Below, piece by piece: positions 51,004 to 58,056 of a stretch of DNA of 64,000 nt. The translations under genes and the position numbers were made by a program. The stretch covers positions 124,001-188,000 of the forward strand of contig CALRQC020000004.1 in NCBI GenBank assembly GCA_943370215.1, in the 5' to 3' direction. This DNA comes from Niveispirillum sp943370215 (GTDB taxonomy: Bacteria; Pseudomonadota; Alphaproteobacteria; Azospirillales; Azospirillaceae). The notes under the pieces were generated by a model. It was not told the origin of the DNA, ran no database searches, and was given only the letters and a program-made list of their open reading frames with translations. Numbering within the stretch: position 1 is the stretch's first letter; every line of letters begins with the position of its first letter.

Positions 51004-51918
51004 ATGACCGCACCCGCCGCCACGACGATCAGCCGCGAGGAATGGCTGAACAAGGCCCGGACATTGTCGGAAGCCCTGCCCTATATGCGCCGCTACGATG
51101 GTAAGATCGTTGTGGTGAAATATGGCGGCCACGCCATGGGCAACCCGGAGCTGGCGCGCCGTTTCGCCAATGACATTGTGCTGCTGAAGCAGGTGGGTGC
51201 CTACCCGATCGTGGTGCATGGCGGCGGGCCGCAGATCGGCAATATGCTGGACCGTTTGCAGATCAAGTCTGAATTCATCGACGGGCTGCGCGTCACCGAC
51301 AAGGAGACGATGGAGATCGCGGAGATGGTGCTGTCCGGCTCCATCAACAAGGAGATCGTCGCCCTGATCAACGATGCCGGCGGCGATGCCATCGGCCTGT
51401 CGGGCAAGGATGACGACCTGATCGAGGCGCGCAAGGCCACCCGCACCAAGCGCGACCCGGACAGCAATATTGAAAAGGTCGTCGATCTGGGCTTTGTGGG
51501 GGAACCGTTCCGCATCAACCCGGAAATCCTGCACAAGCTGCGCCATGCCGGCTTCATCCCGGTGATCGCCCCCATCGGCATCGGCGAAGATGGCCAGACC
51601 TATAATATCAACGCCGACACCGCCGCCGGTGCCATCGCCGCCGCGATGCACGCGGTGCGCCTGCTGCTGCTGACCGATGTGGCGGGTTTCCTGGACAAGG
51701 ATAAGAATCTGGTGACGGAACTGTCGCTGGAGGCGGCCAAGGCTGCGATTGCCGACGGCACCGCCTTTGGCGGCATGATCCCCAAGCTGGAAACCTGTAT
51801 CGATGCGGTGGATGGCGGGGTGGAGGGGGCCGTTATTCTTGACGGGCGCGTTCCCCATGCCATCCTGCTGGAAATCTTCACCGAAGGCGGGGCCGGCACC
51901 CTGATCGGGAAGAAGTAA
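51004..51918 (+). CDS. argB: Acetylglutamate kinase
   Basis: The 304-residue amino-acid-kinase enzyme phosphorylates N-acetylglutamate in arginine synthesis. Seen are VVVKYGGHAMG, VVHGGGPQIGNML, GLRVTDKETMEIAEMVLSG, NAD-site-like YNINADTAAGAIAAAM and TDVAGFLDKDKNL. The closing reads GGMIPKLETCIDAVDGGVEG. The length fits the arginine-sensitive long form. The ATG at 51004 has CGAG upstream and opens the family region. It is followed after 30 nt by a small P-loop gene that may share the transcript. Confidence 0.97.
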   Translation: MTAPAATTISREEWLNKARTLSEALPYMRRYDGKIVVVKYGGHAMGNPELARRFANDIVLLKQVGAYPIVVHGGGPQIGNMLDRLQIKSEFIDGLRVTDKETMEIAEMVLSGSINKEIVALINDAGGDAIGLSGKDDDLIEARKATRTKRDPDSNIEKVVDLGFVGEPFRINPEILHKLRHAGFIPVIAPIGIGEDGQTYNINADTAAGAIAAAMHAVRLLLLTDVAGFLDKDKNLVTELSLEAAKAAIADGTAFGGMIPKLETCIDAVDGGVEGAVILDGRVPHAILLEIFTEGGAGTLIGKK

Positions 51919-51948
51919 TTTCCAAACCGGGGGCCCGTGGCTTCAGGC

Positions 51949-52419
51949 ATGACAGCCAGCCTGCACCTGATCGATGGCCCTGCCGGGGCCGGCAAATCCG
52001 CCTATGCCAGGAAACTGGCGGCGGAATTGCCGGCCCTTTTTCTGTGCCGTGAGCTGGCCATGGCCACCCTGTTCACCCCAACCGCACCGGCAGTGCTGGA
52101 CCCCGCCTGGCTGGCCGCAAAGGCGGCCCAGTGCGAGGCGTATCTCTGGTCCGTGGCGGAAAGCACCCTGGCGGCGGGCGATGCCGTGGTGCTGAACCTC
52201 GGCCCCCTGCAACCGCACCAGCGACAGGCCGCCCTGTTCCGCGCCCGCGGCAAGGGGGCAACCTCGCATTTTCACCAACCCACCGGCCCGCTGGCCGACC
52301 GTTGGGCGCGGGTGCAGGTGCAAACCACCCCCCACCCCTGCCCGCCGGTTGACCCAACCGGGTTTTATGCCCCGCCGACGTTGGATGAACTGGCGGCGGC
52401 CTATGCGATGGCATTGTGA
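51949..52419 (+). CDS. Small P-loop ATPase/kinase-like protein
   Basis: The 156-residue protein opens with LHLIDGPAGAGKSAYARKLA, a canonical Walker A of small kinase or AAA-like proteins. It continues with helices and a possible Walker B-like strand (DAVVLNLGPLQPHQ). The late part (PCPPVDPTGFYAPPTLDELA) resembles the C-terminal end of predicted ATP-binding proteins in this phylum. Substrate unknown. ATG at 51949 or GTG at 51937 could start it; I prefer the ATG. A degraded copy of its last 65 bases is found at 53711. Confidence 0.65.
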   Translation: MTASLHLIDGPAGAGKSAYARKLAAELPALFLCRELAMATLFTPTAPAVLDPAWLAAKAAQCEAYLWSVAESTLAAGDAVVLNLGPLQPHQRQAALFRARGKGATSHFHQPTGPLADRWARVQVQTTPHPCPPVDPTGFYAPPTLDELAAAYAMAL

Positions 52420-52425
52420 GGGGGG

Positions 52426-53238
52426 TCAGAATGCCAGTGCCGGCTCCATCCCATAGGCATGATGAAGAAGGTCAATGAAGCGCTTTGAAATGGGGATTTG
52501 TGCATCCCCCAGCGCGCTGACGGCCACCCCGGGGGTCCAGGAATTCATCACGACCGCCCCGGCAAAATGCTGAACATCCTCCAGTTTGATCGGCTGAGAC
52601 CGTTGGGGAACGCCTGATTTCTGCAATTGGCGTTGAATGATCTGCATGGTCACACCGGACAGCATGTCCGCTTCGGGCCAGACCACGGCCTCACCATCCC
52701 AAAAAGCCAGATTCCAGATGGTGCCCTCGCTGATACATCCGCGATTATCGATAAAGGCCGCATCATCATATCCCTGGGCAACAGCCTGTCGCAGATAATG
52801 GGTTTTCGCCATTTCCCCGGTATGTTTGATGGCGGCCAGCGGTCGCTCGTAAGTGACCGGCATCAGGCGCAGGGGGCCGGCGGGCCCGGAAAACGGGGAC
52901 GATCTGCTGATGAACACACCCGGATCGTCTGCCACGCCCTTGGAAGTGAACTCCCCATTGCGGGAGAACATGGTCACCGTCAGGGAAAGATCGCCAGCAT
53001 TCGCCGCTATCGCAGAACCGATATAGGCCCGTACCCGTTCGTCGGGTTGGACCTGACCAAACAGGAGCGTTGATGCCGTGCGCAGACGATCAAGATGAAG
53101 ATCAACCCCGCGTACAAGGCCGCCCCGAACCTGCATCGCCGTGAAATGGGCGAAACCGGCAAAAGCCAACGGCGCGAGATCGACGGCAGCTATTTTCTGC
53201 CCGTCCAGGTAGCCGTGCGCTGGTGTATCGATGGACAT
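52426..53238 (-). CDS. Class IV aminotransferase family protein
   Basis: The 270-residue PLP-dependent fold includes VDLHLDRLRTASTLLFG, the PLP-Lys region RPLAAIKHTGEMAKTHYLRQ and the phosphate-cradle region FIDNRGCISEGTIWNLAFWD. A C-terminal stretch with GVTMQIIQRQL completes the family pattern. This is the fold of branched-chain and D-amino-acid aminotransferases and aminodeoxychorismate lyase; the substrate is not decided. It is divergent from a MerR regulator that has its operator in the shared promoter, so expression is likely switched by a small inducer. Confidence 0.87.
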   Translation of the reverse strand: MSIDTPAHGYLDGQKIAAVDLAPLAFAGFAHFTAMQVRGGLVRGVDLHLDRLRTASTLLFGQVQPDERVRAYIGSAIAANAGDLSLTVTMFSRNGEFTSKGVADDPGVFISRSSPFSGPAGPLRLMPVTYERPLAAIKHTGEMAKTHYLRQAVAQGYDDAAFIDNRGCISEGTIWNLAFWDGEAVVWPEADMLSGVTMQIIQRQLQKSGVPQRSQPIKLEDVQHFAGAVVMNSWTPGVAVSALGDAQIPISKRFIDLLHHAYGMEPALAF

Positions 53239-53276
53239 GGTGCTTGCTCTCACTCTGGTATGGAGGAACAAGCGGG

Positions 53277-53308
53277 TTTATAAGGTCTGACAGCACTGTA
53301 AGAGTCAA
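53277..53308 (-). promoter_or_regulatory. MerR-type promoter of the aminotransferase gene
   Basis: On the minus strand a -35 TTGACT (53308-53303) and a -10 TATAAA (53282-53277) are separated by 20 bp, the overlong spacer typical of MerR-activated promoters. Centred in the spacer is the near-perfect dyad CTTACAG-TG-CTGTCAG (53302-53287). The MerR gene starts 9 nt from the -35 on the other side. The element predicts activation by DNA distortion, as known for MerR, SoxR and CueR. Confidence 0.7.
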
Positions 53309-53316
53309 GGGCGACC

Positions 53317-53676
53317 ATGAAAATCGGTGATCTGTCCCGGCGCACCGGGGTTAGCATCCGCATGTTGCGGTACTATGAGGAAGAAGGTCTGTTGACGCCC
53401 CAGCGCCGTGACAGCGGCTATCGGGATTATGGGCCGCAAGAGGAGGAATCTGTCAAATTCATCAAAATATTGGGTGCCACCGGCATGACATTGCCGACCA
53501 TCGCCAAGTTCCTGCCCTGCACACTCAAGGACCACCCGTCGTTTGAGCCGTGCCATGAATTGATCGAGACATTGCAGGAGCAGATTGAAGCTACTGATGA
53601 AAATATCAACAAGCTGATGGAAGGGAAGAAGTTGCTTGAAAACATACTTTCCGATTTAAAGAGAACAATAATTTGA
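53317..53676 (+). CDS. MerR-family transcriptional regulator
   Basis: The 119-residue regulator has the N-terminal winged helix MKIGDLSRRTGVSIRMLRYY with EEEGLLTPQRRDSGYRDYG, then a dimerisation coiled coil (LIETLQEQIEATDENINKL). There are two Cys (in FLPCTLKDH and EPCHEL), but no metal-binding CxxC-like C-terminus of the metal-sensing class, so a small organic effector is more likely. It is divergent from the class IV aminotransferase, with a 20-bp-spacer promoter between them. The C-terminal third is AT-richer than the rest. Confidence 0.92.
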   Translation: MKIGDLSRRTGVSIRMLRYYEEEGLLTPQRRDSGYRDYGPQEEESVKFIKILGATGMTLPTIAKFLPCTLKDHPSFEPCHELIETLQEQIEATDENINKLMEGKKLLENILSDLKRTII

Positions 53677-53710
53677 TTGAATACCGGGTCAGGCGGAGTG
53701 TACCTCTGGC

Positions 53711-53776
53711 CCAACCGGGTTCAAGGTGCCCCCAAGGCTGGACGAGCAGGCGACCGCCAATGCGATGGCGTTGTGT
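53711..53776 (+). repeat. Degraded duplicate of the 3' end of the P-loop gene
   Basis: The stretch from CCAACCGGGTT to GCGATGGCGTTGTG aligns with 52354-52419, the end of the P-loop gene (PTGFYAPP to the stop). Many positions match, including the GACGA / GATGA and CAATGCGATGGC / CTATGCGATGGC blocks, while indels break the frame. The two copies bracket the aminotransferase-MerR pair. Confidence 0.65.
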
Positions 53777-53802
53777 GGGATGGCAATACAGGCACGCCCC
53801 GG

Positions 53803-53846
53803 TAAGGTTTAATAAGAAGCCTTTCCTGCGGCCATATTAAACCTTA
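53803..53846. repeat. 12-bp perfect inverted repeat
   Basis: TAAGGTTTAATA (53803-53814) and TATTAAACCTTA (53835-53846) are perfectly inverted around a 20-nt spacer. It lies in an intergenic scar zone between the degraded duplicate and the Fic-like relic. It could be a terminator-like hairpin, an operator, or the end of a lost element. Confidence 0.6.
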
Positions 53847-53890
53847 TCCATCTCAACCGTAACAATCTCTGCTACGCCTTTCGCCAGAGC

Positions 53891-54228
53891 TTGATCCGGC
53901 TGCCCAGCCCTTTCGAGGCGCATTATGGCGTGGTCCCGGCCCCACCGCCGAAGGATGCCTTGCCCTTGGGCAATGTGTGCGCGGAGATGGATGCGGCACG
54001 GGAAGCCATGGTGAAAGTGCGCGCAATGGCGCAGAAAATGCCCGATCCATGGCGGCTGTATTGGGCATCAGCTTCGTCGCCGCCTCCCACGCCATTCACC
54101 AACTGGTGGACGCTGGCATCCCGACAGAACGCAGGGGCTATCGCCGCAACAGGCTGTATGCAGCCAGAGAAGTTCTGGCGACTCTGAACCGTCCGTTTGG
54201 GAACGCACCGGAGCTGCCGGAGGGGTGA
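53891..54228 (+). pseudogene. Frameshifted relic, winged-helix end of a Fic-like protein
   Basis: In one frame the sequence reads SPFEAHYGVVPAPPPKDALP then LGNVCAEMDAAREAMVKVRA. After a frameshift near 54040 a second frame reads LGISFVAASHAIHQLVDAGI then ERRGYRRNRLYAAREVLATL and ends at 54228. The second part resembles the DNA-binding tail of Fic/DOC family proteins (pattern LGxSFxxAxxAI, then GRRRNRLF). No Fic motif HPFxxGNGR is present, so only the distal half remains. Family assignment is tentative. Confidence 0.5.
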
Positions 54229-54400
54229 GTTGGGGGGGGCGATTTGGGGGAACGTTGCGAATGTGTCGGCATCCACTTTACGCCCCATGGCCGTCGCTCG
54301 GCGGGAGGATAATAGGGCTCGATAGCGGAAAACAACTTAAAAAAGGTGGATCAGGTTGATCTGATAGCGTTTCCTTCACTAAGCGTCATCGAGTTGATCC

Positions 54401-54457
54401 GCTTTTTTGGCCATAAAAGCCAAATGCGTTGCAAAAAGCGCTTTTTTGAATTATTAT
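54401..54457 (+). promoter_or_regulatory. Promoter with palindromic operator upstream of the AIPR gene
   Basis: A -35 TTGCAA (54429-54434) and a -10 TATTAT (54452-54457) have a 17-bp spacer. The spacer contains the perfect 14-bp palindrome AAAAAGCGCTTTTT (54433-54446). A second copy of GCTTTTTTG occurs 39 bp upstream at 54401. The placement would suit a repressor site, and no repressor gene is next to it. Confidence 0.5.
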
Positions 54458-54495
54458 ATATGTATAAACCCATTTCCAATCGACGAGAGCTGATA

Positions 54496-56208
54496 ATGCA
54501 CGACGAAATTCTAAAAAGCTACGTTCGCGATTTTAGCGAACAAAATTCATTAGGCGATCTTGGTGAATCTGAGCAGTTTGAGCGGCTTGCAAATTTTTGT
54601 GTCATATCAAAGCAATATCCGCGTGATTTTGATTTTGAATGCCTTTCTGTTGGCGGTGGCGCAGACACTGCAATTGATGGAGTTGCTTTAATTGTTAATG
54701 GTAATATTGTCCAAGAGCCGGAAGAAATTGAGTTTTTTATCAAAAGAAACGGATCTCTGAATGTCTCCTTTTCGTTTATCCAGTCTAAAACATCTGCCAA
54801 GTTTAATGGAGCGCAGATCGTCAACTTTCTTGCTGGAATTAGAAACTTTTTTTCTGATAAGAGTTTAGTTCCAGAAAATGATGACATTTCCAGGTTAAGA
54901 TCAATTAAGGAGAGTATATATAAACATAGTATTAATCTCAACGCCACGCCTGCGCTCGATTTATTCTTTGTAACAACTGGCATATGGAATGAGCCTCAGC
55001 ACATCAAGGGGTTGATTGCTAGTGAGCTAGATGTGTTAAGTAGCAAGCATATGTTTTCAAAAATTAATTTTCAATGTATTGACGCTGAACGCCTTAAGCA
55101 AATTTATCGCGAGGTTCGTGGTCGTTCGGTAAAGGAAATTGAATTCCCCTCTTTAGTATCACTTCCAGAAATTAATGGTGTTATGCAGTCTTTTGTAGGG
55201 AGTATTTCTGTAGTAGAGTATCTTAAGCTTGTAACAGATTCTGATGGAGCCCTTCAACGAAATCTTTTCTACGACAATGTGCGCGATTTTCAGGGCGGAA
55301 ATGCAGTAAATCGAGAGATTGATGCAACACTGAAGTCTGGCCCCAATCAGGCAGCCCTAGCGATTTACAACAATGGAATAACTATTATTGCAAAGAAAAT
55401 TGAACGGATTGGCGGCAAGGTAAAGTTGACCGATTATCAAATAGTAAATGGGTGTCAAAGTAGTCATGTTCTATTTCAGAATAAACATAACCTTGATCAA
55501 GGAACTCATATTGTTCTAAAAATAATCGAGACGATGGATTCTGATATCGCTGCAAATGTAATTAAGGCGACAAACCGGCAAACTGAGGTCAAGGTCGAGG
55601 CATTCGAATCACTTTCTTCCTTCCACAAAGATCTAGAGGAGTACTATAAGGCCCGAGTGAATGGGCGTAAATTTCCCATTTATTACGAACGACGCTCAAA
55701 GCAGTACGACAGCGCTCCTACAGTGCGAAGCAGTGAAGTGATAACATTATCAGCGCAAATCAAAGCATTTGTCTCGGCATGTCTTATGCAGCCTCAGAGC
55801 ACGCATCGATATTTCGGAGAGATTTTAAACAGCAATAGAGATAAAATGTTCACAGTAGGGGATCAGTTCGAAAAGTATTACGTGGCAGCATCACTTCTGA
55901 ATCGCGTGGAGACCCTGTTTAAGGGGCGTGGCATTAACTGGCGTTACAAGGGATTTAAATATCATTTGGTTTTTATGATTTATAATTATCTTATAAAAAT
56001 AAATTCAACTAAGGGTAAGCCTGATTTCGATGGCATTCTGGAAGAAATTGATAACAATTCCGAAATGATTAAGCTTCTTACGGCGTCATCAAATAGCATT
56101 GAAAAAGCCATGAAAACACTTCGACTTTCGGTCGAGGATGGCATTAGAAGCAAAGCACTAACGGATTTTCTAGTGAAGGAACTTTCGGTGCCACCGAAAA
56201 TTTCATAG
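54496..56208 (+). CDS. AIPR-family (abortive infection phage resistance) protein
   Basis: The 570-residue protein carries the AIPR hallmarks in the middle: NVRDFQGGNAVNREI (residues about 261-275), then IYNNGITIIAKKIE and DYQIVNGCQSSHVLFQ (about 313-328). NRQTEVKVEAFESL follows at about residue 360. AIPR proteins occur in phage-defence loci, sometimes with restriction or nuclease genes; the biochemical mode is not settled. No partner gene is adjacent. Base composition is far lower in GC than every neighbour, with rare-codon use unlike the core genes, so recent transfer is likely. The ATG at 54496 has GAGAG 7 nt upstream and follows a good promoter; the open frame extends further up but without a ribosome binding site. 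Confidence 0.85.
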   Translation: MHDEILKSYVRDFSEQNSLGDLGESEQFERLANFCVISKQYPRDFDFECLSVGGGADTAIDGVALIVNGNIVQEPEEIEFFIKRNGSLNVSFSFIQSKTSAKFNGAQIVNFLAGIRNFFSDKSLVPENDDISRLRSIKESIYKHSINLNATPALDLFFVTTGIWNEPQHIKGLIASELDVLSSKHMFSKINFQCIDAERLKQIYREVRGRSVKEIEFPSLVSLPEINGVMQSFVGSISVVEYLKLVTDSDGALQRNLFYDNVRDFQGGNAVNREIDATLKSGPNQAALAIYNNGITIIAKKIERIGGKVKLTDYQIVNGCQSSHVLFQNKHNLDQGTHIVLKIIETMDSDIAANVIKATNRQTEVKVEAFESLSSFHKDLEEYYKARVNGRKFPIYYERRSKQYDSAPTVRSSEVITLSAQIKAFVSACLMQPQSTHRYFGEILNSNRDKMFTVGDQFEKYYVAASLLNRVETLFKGRGINWRYKGFKYHLVFMIYNYLIKINSTKGKPDFDGILEEIDNNSEMIKLLTASSNSIEKAMKTLRLSVEDGIRSKALTDFLVKELSVPPKIS

Positions 56209-56252
56209 GCATTCTACAGTCATTTTTTCATTGTCCATGAATGTTTGCTGGA

Positions 56253-56290
56253 AATAGGACACTGAGCGTGTTGTCGTTCAGCGTCCTATT
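56253..56290 (+). terminator. Hairpin after the AIPR gene
   Basis: AATAGGAC pairs with GTCCTATT, and CTGA with TCAG inside, around a 12-nt loop with one A/C mismatch. It begins 45 nt after the AIPR stop. It may be the gene's terminator or mark the right edge of the acquired segment. Confidence 0.5.
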
Positions 56291-56337
56291 ATCGAATGGG
56301 CTGACCGTAAGCAGCCCGTCCTAACAGCCCAACAAAA

Positions 56338-56367
56338 AAGGGGCGCGGCCCTGCGGCCGCGCCCCTT
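56338..56367. terminator. Strong bidirectional terminator at the end of purH
   Basis: A perfect 13-bp stem (AAGGGGCGCGGCC / GGCCGCGCCCCTT) with a 4-nt loop. On the minus strand it is followed by TTTTTT, so it ends the purH transcript. It also closes the plus-strand AIPR side. Confidence 0.92.
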
Positions 56368-56389
56368 TCCTCGCACCAGCCCTACAGCA

Positions 56390-57973
56390 TCAATGCCGGA
56401 AGTGGCGCATCCCGGTGAACACCATGGCCAGCCCGCGCTCATCCGCTGCCGCGATCACCTCGGCGTCGCGCATGGAGCCGCCGGGCTGGATCACCGCCGT
56501 TACGCCGGCGTCAGCGGCGGCCAGCAACCCGTCGGCGAAGGGGAAGAAGGCGTCGGACGCCACCACCGAACCCTGGGTACCGGCCTCGGCCAGACCGGCG
56601 GCCTTGGCGGCGTCGGCGGACTTCCAGGCGGCGATACGGCTGCTGTCCACCCGGCTCATCTGGCCGGCACCGATGCCCACCGTCGCACCGGCCTTGGCAT
56701 AGACGATGGCGTTGGACTTCACATGCTTGCCGACGCGGAAGGCGAACAGCAGGTCGGCCAGTTCGGCCTCGGTCGGCGCGCGCTTGGTGACGATCTTCAG
56801 GTCGGCCTGGGTGATGCGGCCATTGTCACGCGTCTGCACCAGATAGCCACCGGCCACCGACTTCACGAACAGGCCGGGTTCCGCCGGGTTGGGCATGGAG
56901 CCGGTCAGCAGCACGCGCAGGTTCTTCTTGGTGGCCAGGAACGCCTTGGCCGCCTCGTCCGCATCCGGGGCGATCACCACTTCGGCGAACAGCTTGGCGA
57001 TCTGTTCCGCCGTGGCGGCATCCAGCGTGCGGTTCATGGCGATGATGCCGCCAAAGGCCGATACCGGGTCACAGGCCAGCGCACGGGTGTAGGCATCCAG
57101 CAGGTTCTCGCCCTCGGCCACGCCGCAGGGGTTGGCGTGCTTGATGATGGCGATGGCGGGACGCTCGAATTCCGACACCAGTTCGAACGCCGCATCCGTG
57201 TCGTTCAGGTTGTTGTAGGAAAGCTCCTTGCCCTGAAGCTGGGTGGCGGTGGCGATGCCGGGGCGCTGGGCACCGGTGGTGTAGAAGGCGGCGGACTGGT
57301 GCGGGTTCTCGCCATAGCGCAGGGTCTGGCGCAGTTCGCCGCCAAAGGTCAGGCGCTGGGGATAATCCTCCCCCAACTGGCCCGCGAACCAGCGGGAAAT
57401 GGCAGCATCATAGGCACCGGTGCGGGCATAGGCCTTGGCGGCCAGCTTGCGGCGGAAGCCCAGGGTGGTCTGGCCGTCATTGCCTTCCAACTGGGCGATC
57501 AGCTCGGCATAGTCGGATGCATCCGTCACCACGGCGACGAAATCATGGTTCTTGGCCGCACCCCGGATCAGGGACGGGCCGCCAATGTCGATATTCTCGA
57601 TGCAGGTTTCAAAATCCGCACCCTTGGCCACGGTGGCCTCGAACGGATAGAGGTTCACCACCACCAGATCGATGCCGGGGATGTCGTGGGCCGTCATGGC
57701 ATCCGTATGGGTGGGGAAATCGCGCCGGGCCAGGATGCCGCCATGGATCTTGGGGTGCAGGGTCTTCACCCGCCCATCCATCATTTCCGGGAAACCGGTA
57801 TGGTCCGACACCTCGGTCACGGCAATGCCGGCATCGGCCAGCGCCTTGGCCGACCCGCCGGTGGAGAGGATCTGCACCCCACGGGCGGCCAGGGCGCGGC
57901 CCAGATCGATCAGGCCCGTCTTGTCGGAAACGGAGATGATGGCGCGGCGGATGGGAACAAGATCGATGGTCAT
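56390..57973 (-). CDS. purH: Bifunctional AICAR formyltransferase / IMP cyclohydrolase
   Basis: The 527-residue enzyme performs the last two steps of IMP synthesis. The N-terminal cyclohydrolase (MGS-like) domain shows RRAIISVSDKTGLIDLGRAL, ILSTGGSAKAL, EMMDGRVKTLHPKIHGGIL. The formyltransferase half shows LRYGENPHQSAAFYT, KELSYNNLNDTDAAFELV, IIKHANPCGVA and DAFFPFADGLLAAADAGV. The ATG at 57973 begins the conserved region. Length is normal. It is last in a row with rpe and the heparinase-like gene, but a hairpin separates it. Confidence 0.98.
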   Translation of the reverse strand: MTIDLVPIRRAIISVSDKTGLIDLGRALAARGVQILSTGGSAKALADAGIAVTEVSDHTGFPEMMDGRVKTLHPKIHGGILARRDFPTHTDAMTAHDIPGIDLVVVNLYPFEATVAKGADFETCIENIDIGGPSLIRGAAKNHDFVAVVTDASDYAELIAQLEGNDGQTTLGFRRKLAAKAYARTGAYDAAISRWFAGQLGEDYPQRLTFGGELRQTLRYGENPHQSAAFYTTGAQRPGIATATQLQGKELSYNNLNDTDAAFELVSEFERPAIAIIKHANPCGVAEGENLLDAYTRALACDPVSAFGGIIAMNRTLDAATAEQIAKLFAEVVIAPDADEAAKAFLATKKNLRVLLTGSMPNPAEPGLFVKSVAGGYLVQTRDNGRITQADLKIVTKRAPTEAELADLLFAFRVGKHVKSNAIVYAKAGATVGIGAGQMSRVDSSRIAAWKSADAAKAAGLAEAGTQGSVVASDAFFPFADGLLAAADAGVTAVIQPGGSMRDAEVIAAADERGLAMVFTGMRHFRH

Positions 57974-58001
57974 TGGTGTCAACCCTGGGATGGAAAAGAA
58001 G

Positions 58002-58029
58002 CCGGGCCGATCCATATGGACCGGCCCGG
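58002..58029 (-). terminator. Hairpin between the heparinase-like gene and purH
   Basis: CCGGGCCG / CGGCCCGG with an inner TCCAT / ATGGA pair gives a near-perfect 28-nt hairpin with one mismatch. On the minus strand CTTCTTTTCC follows. It may end the heparinase transcript or serve as a leader hairpin 28 nt before the purH ATG. Confidence 0.6.
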
Positions 58030-58056
58030 ACGGTTAGTGCCGATCACATATCGGCG

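Noticed and set aside
54346..54495. Upstream extension of the AIPR open frame as real coding sequence
   Set aside because: It overlaps the promoter and palindrome, lacks a ribosome binding site, and the residues look unlike the start of the family; the ATG at 54496 fits better.
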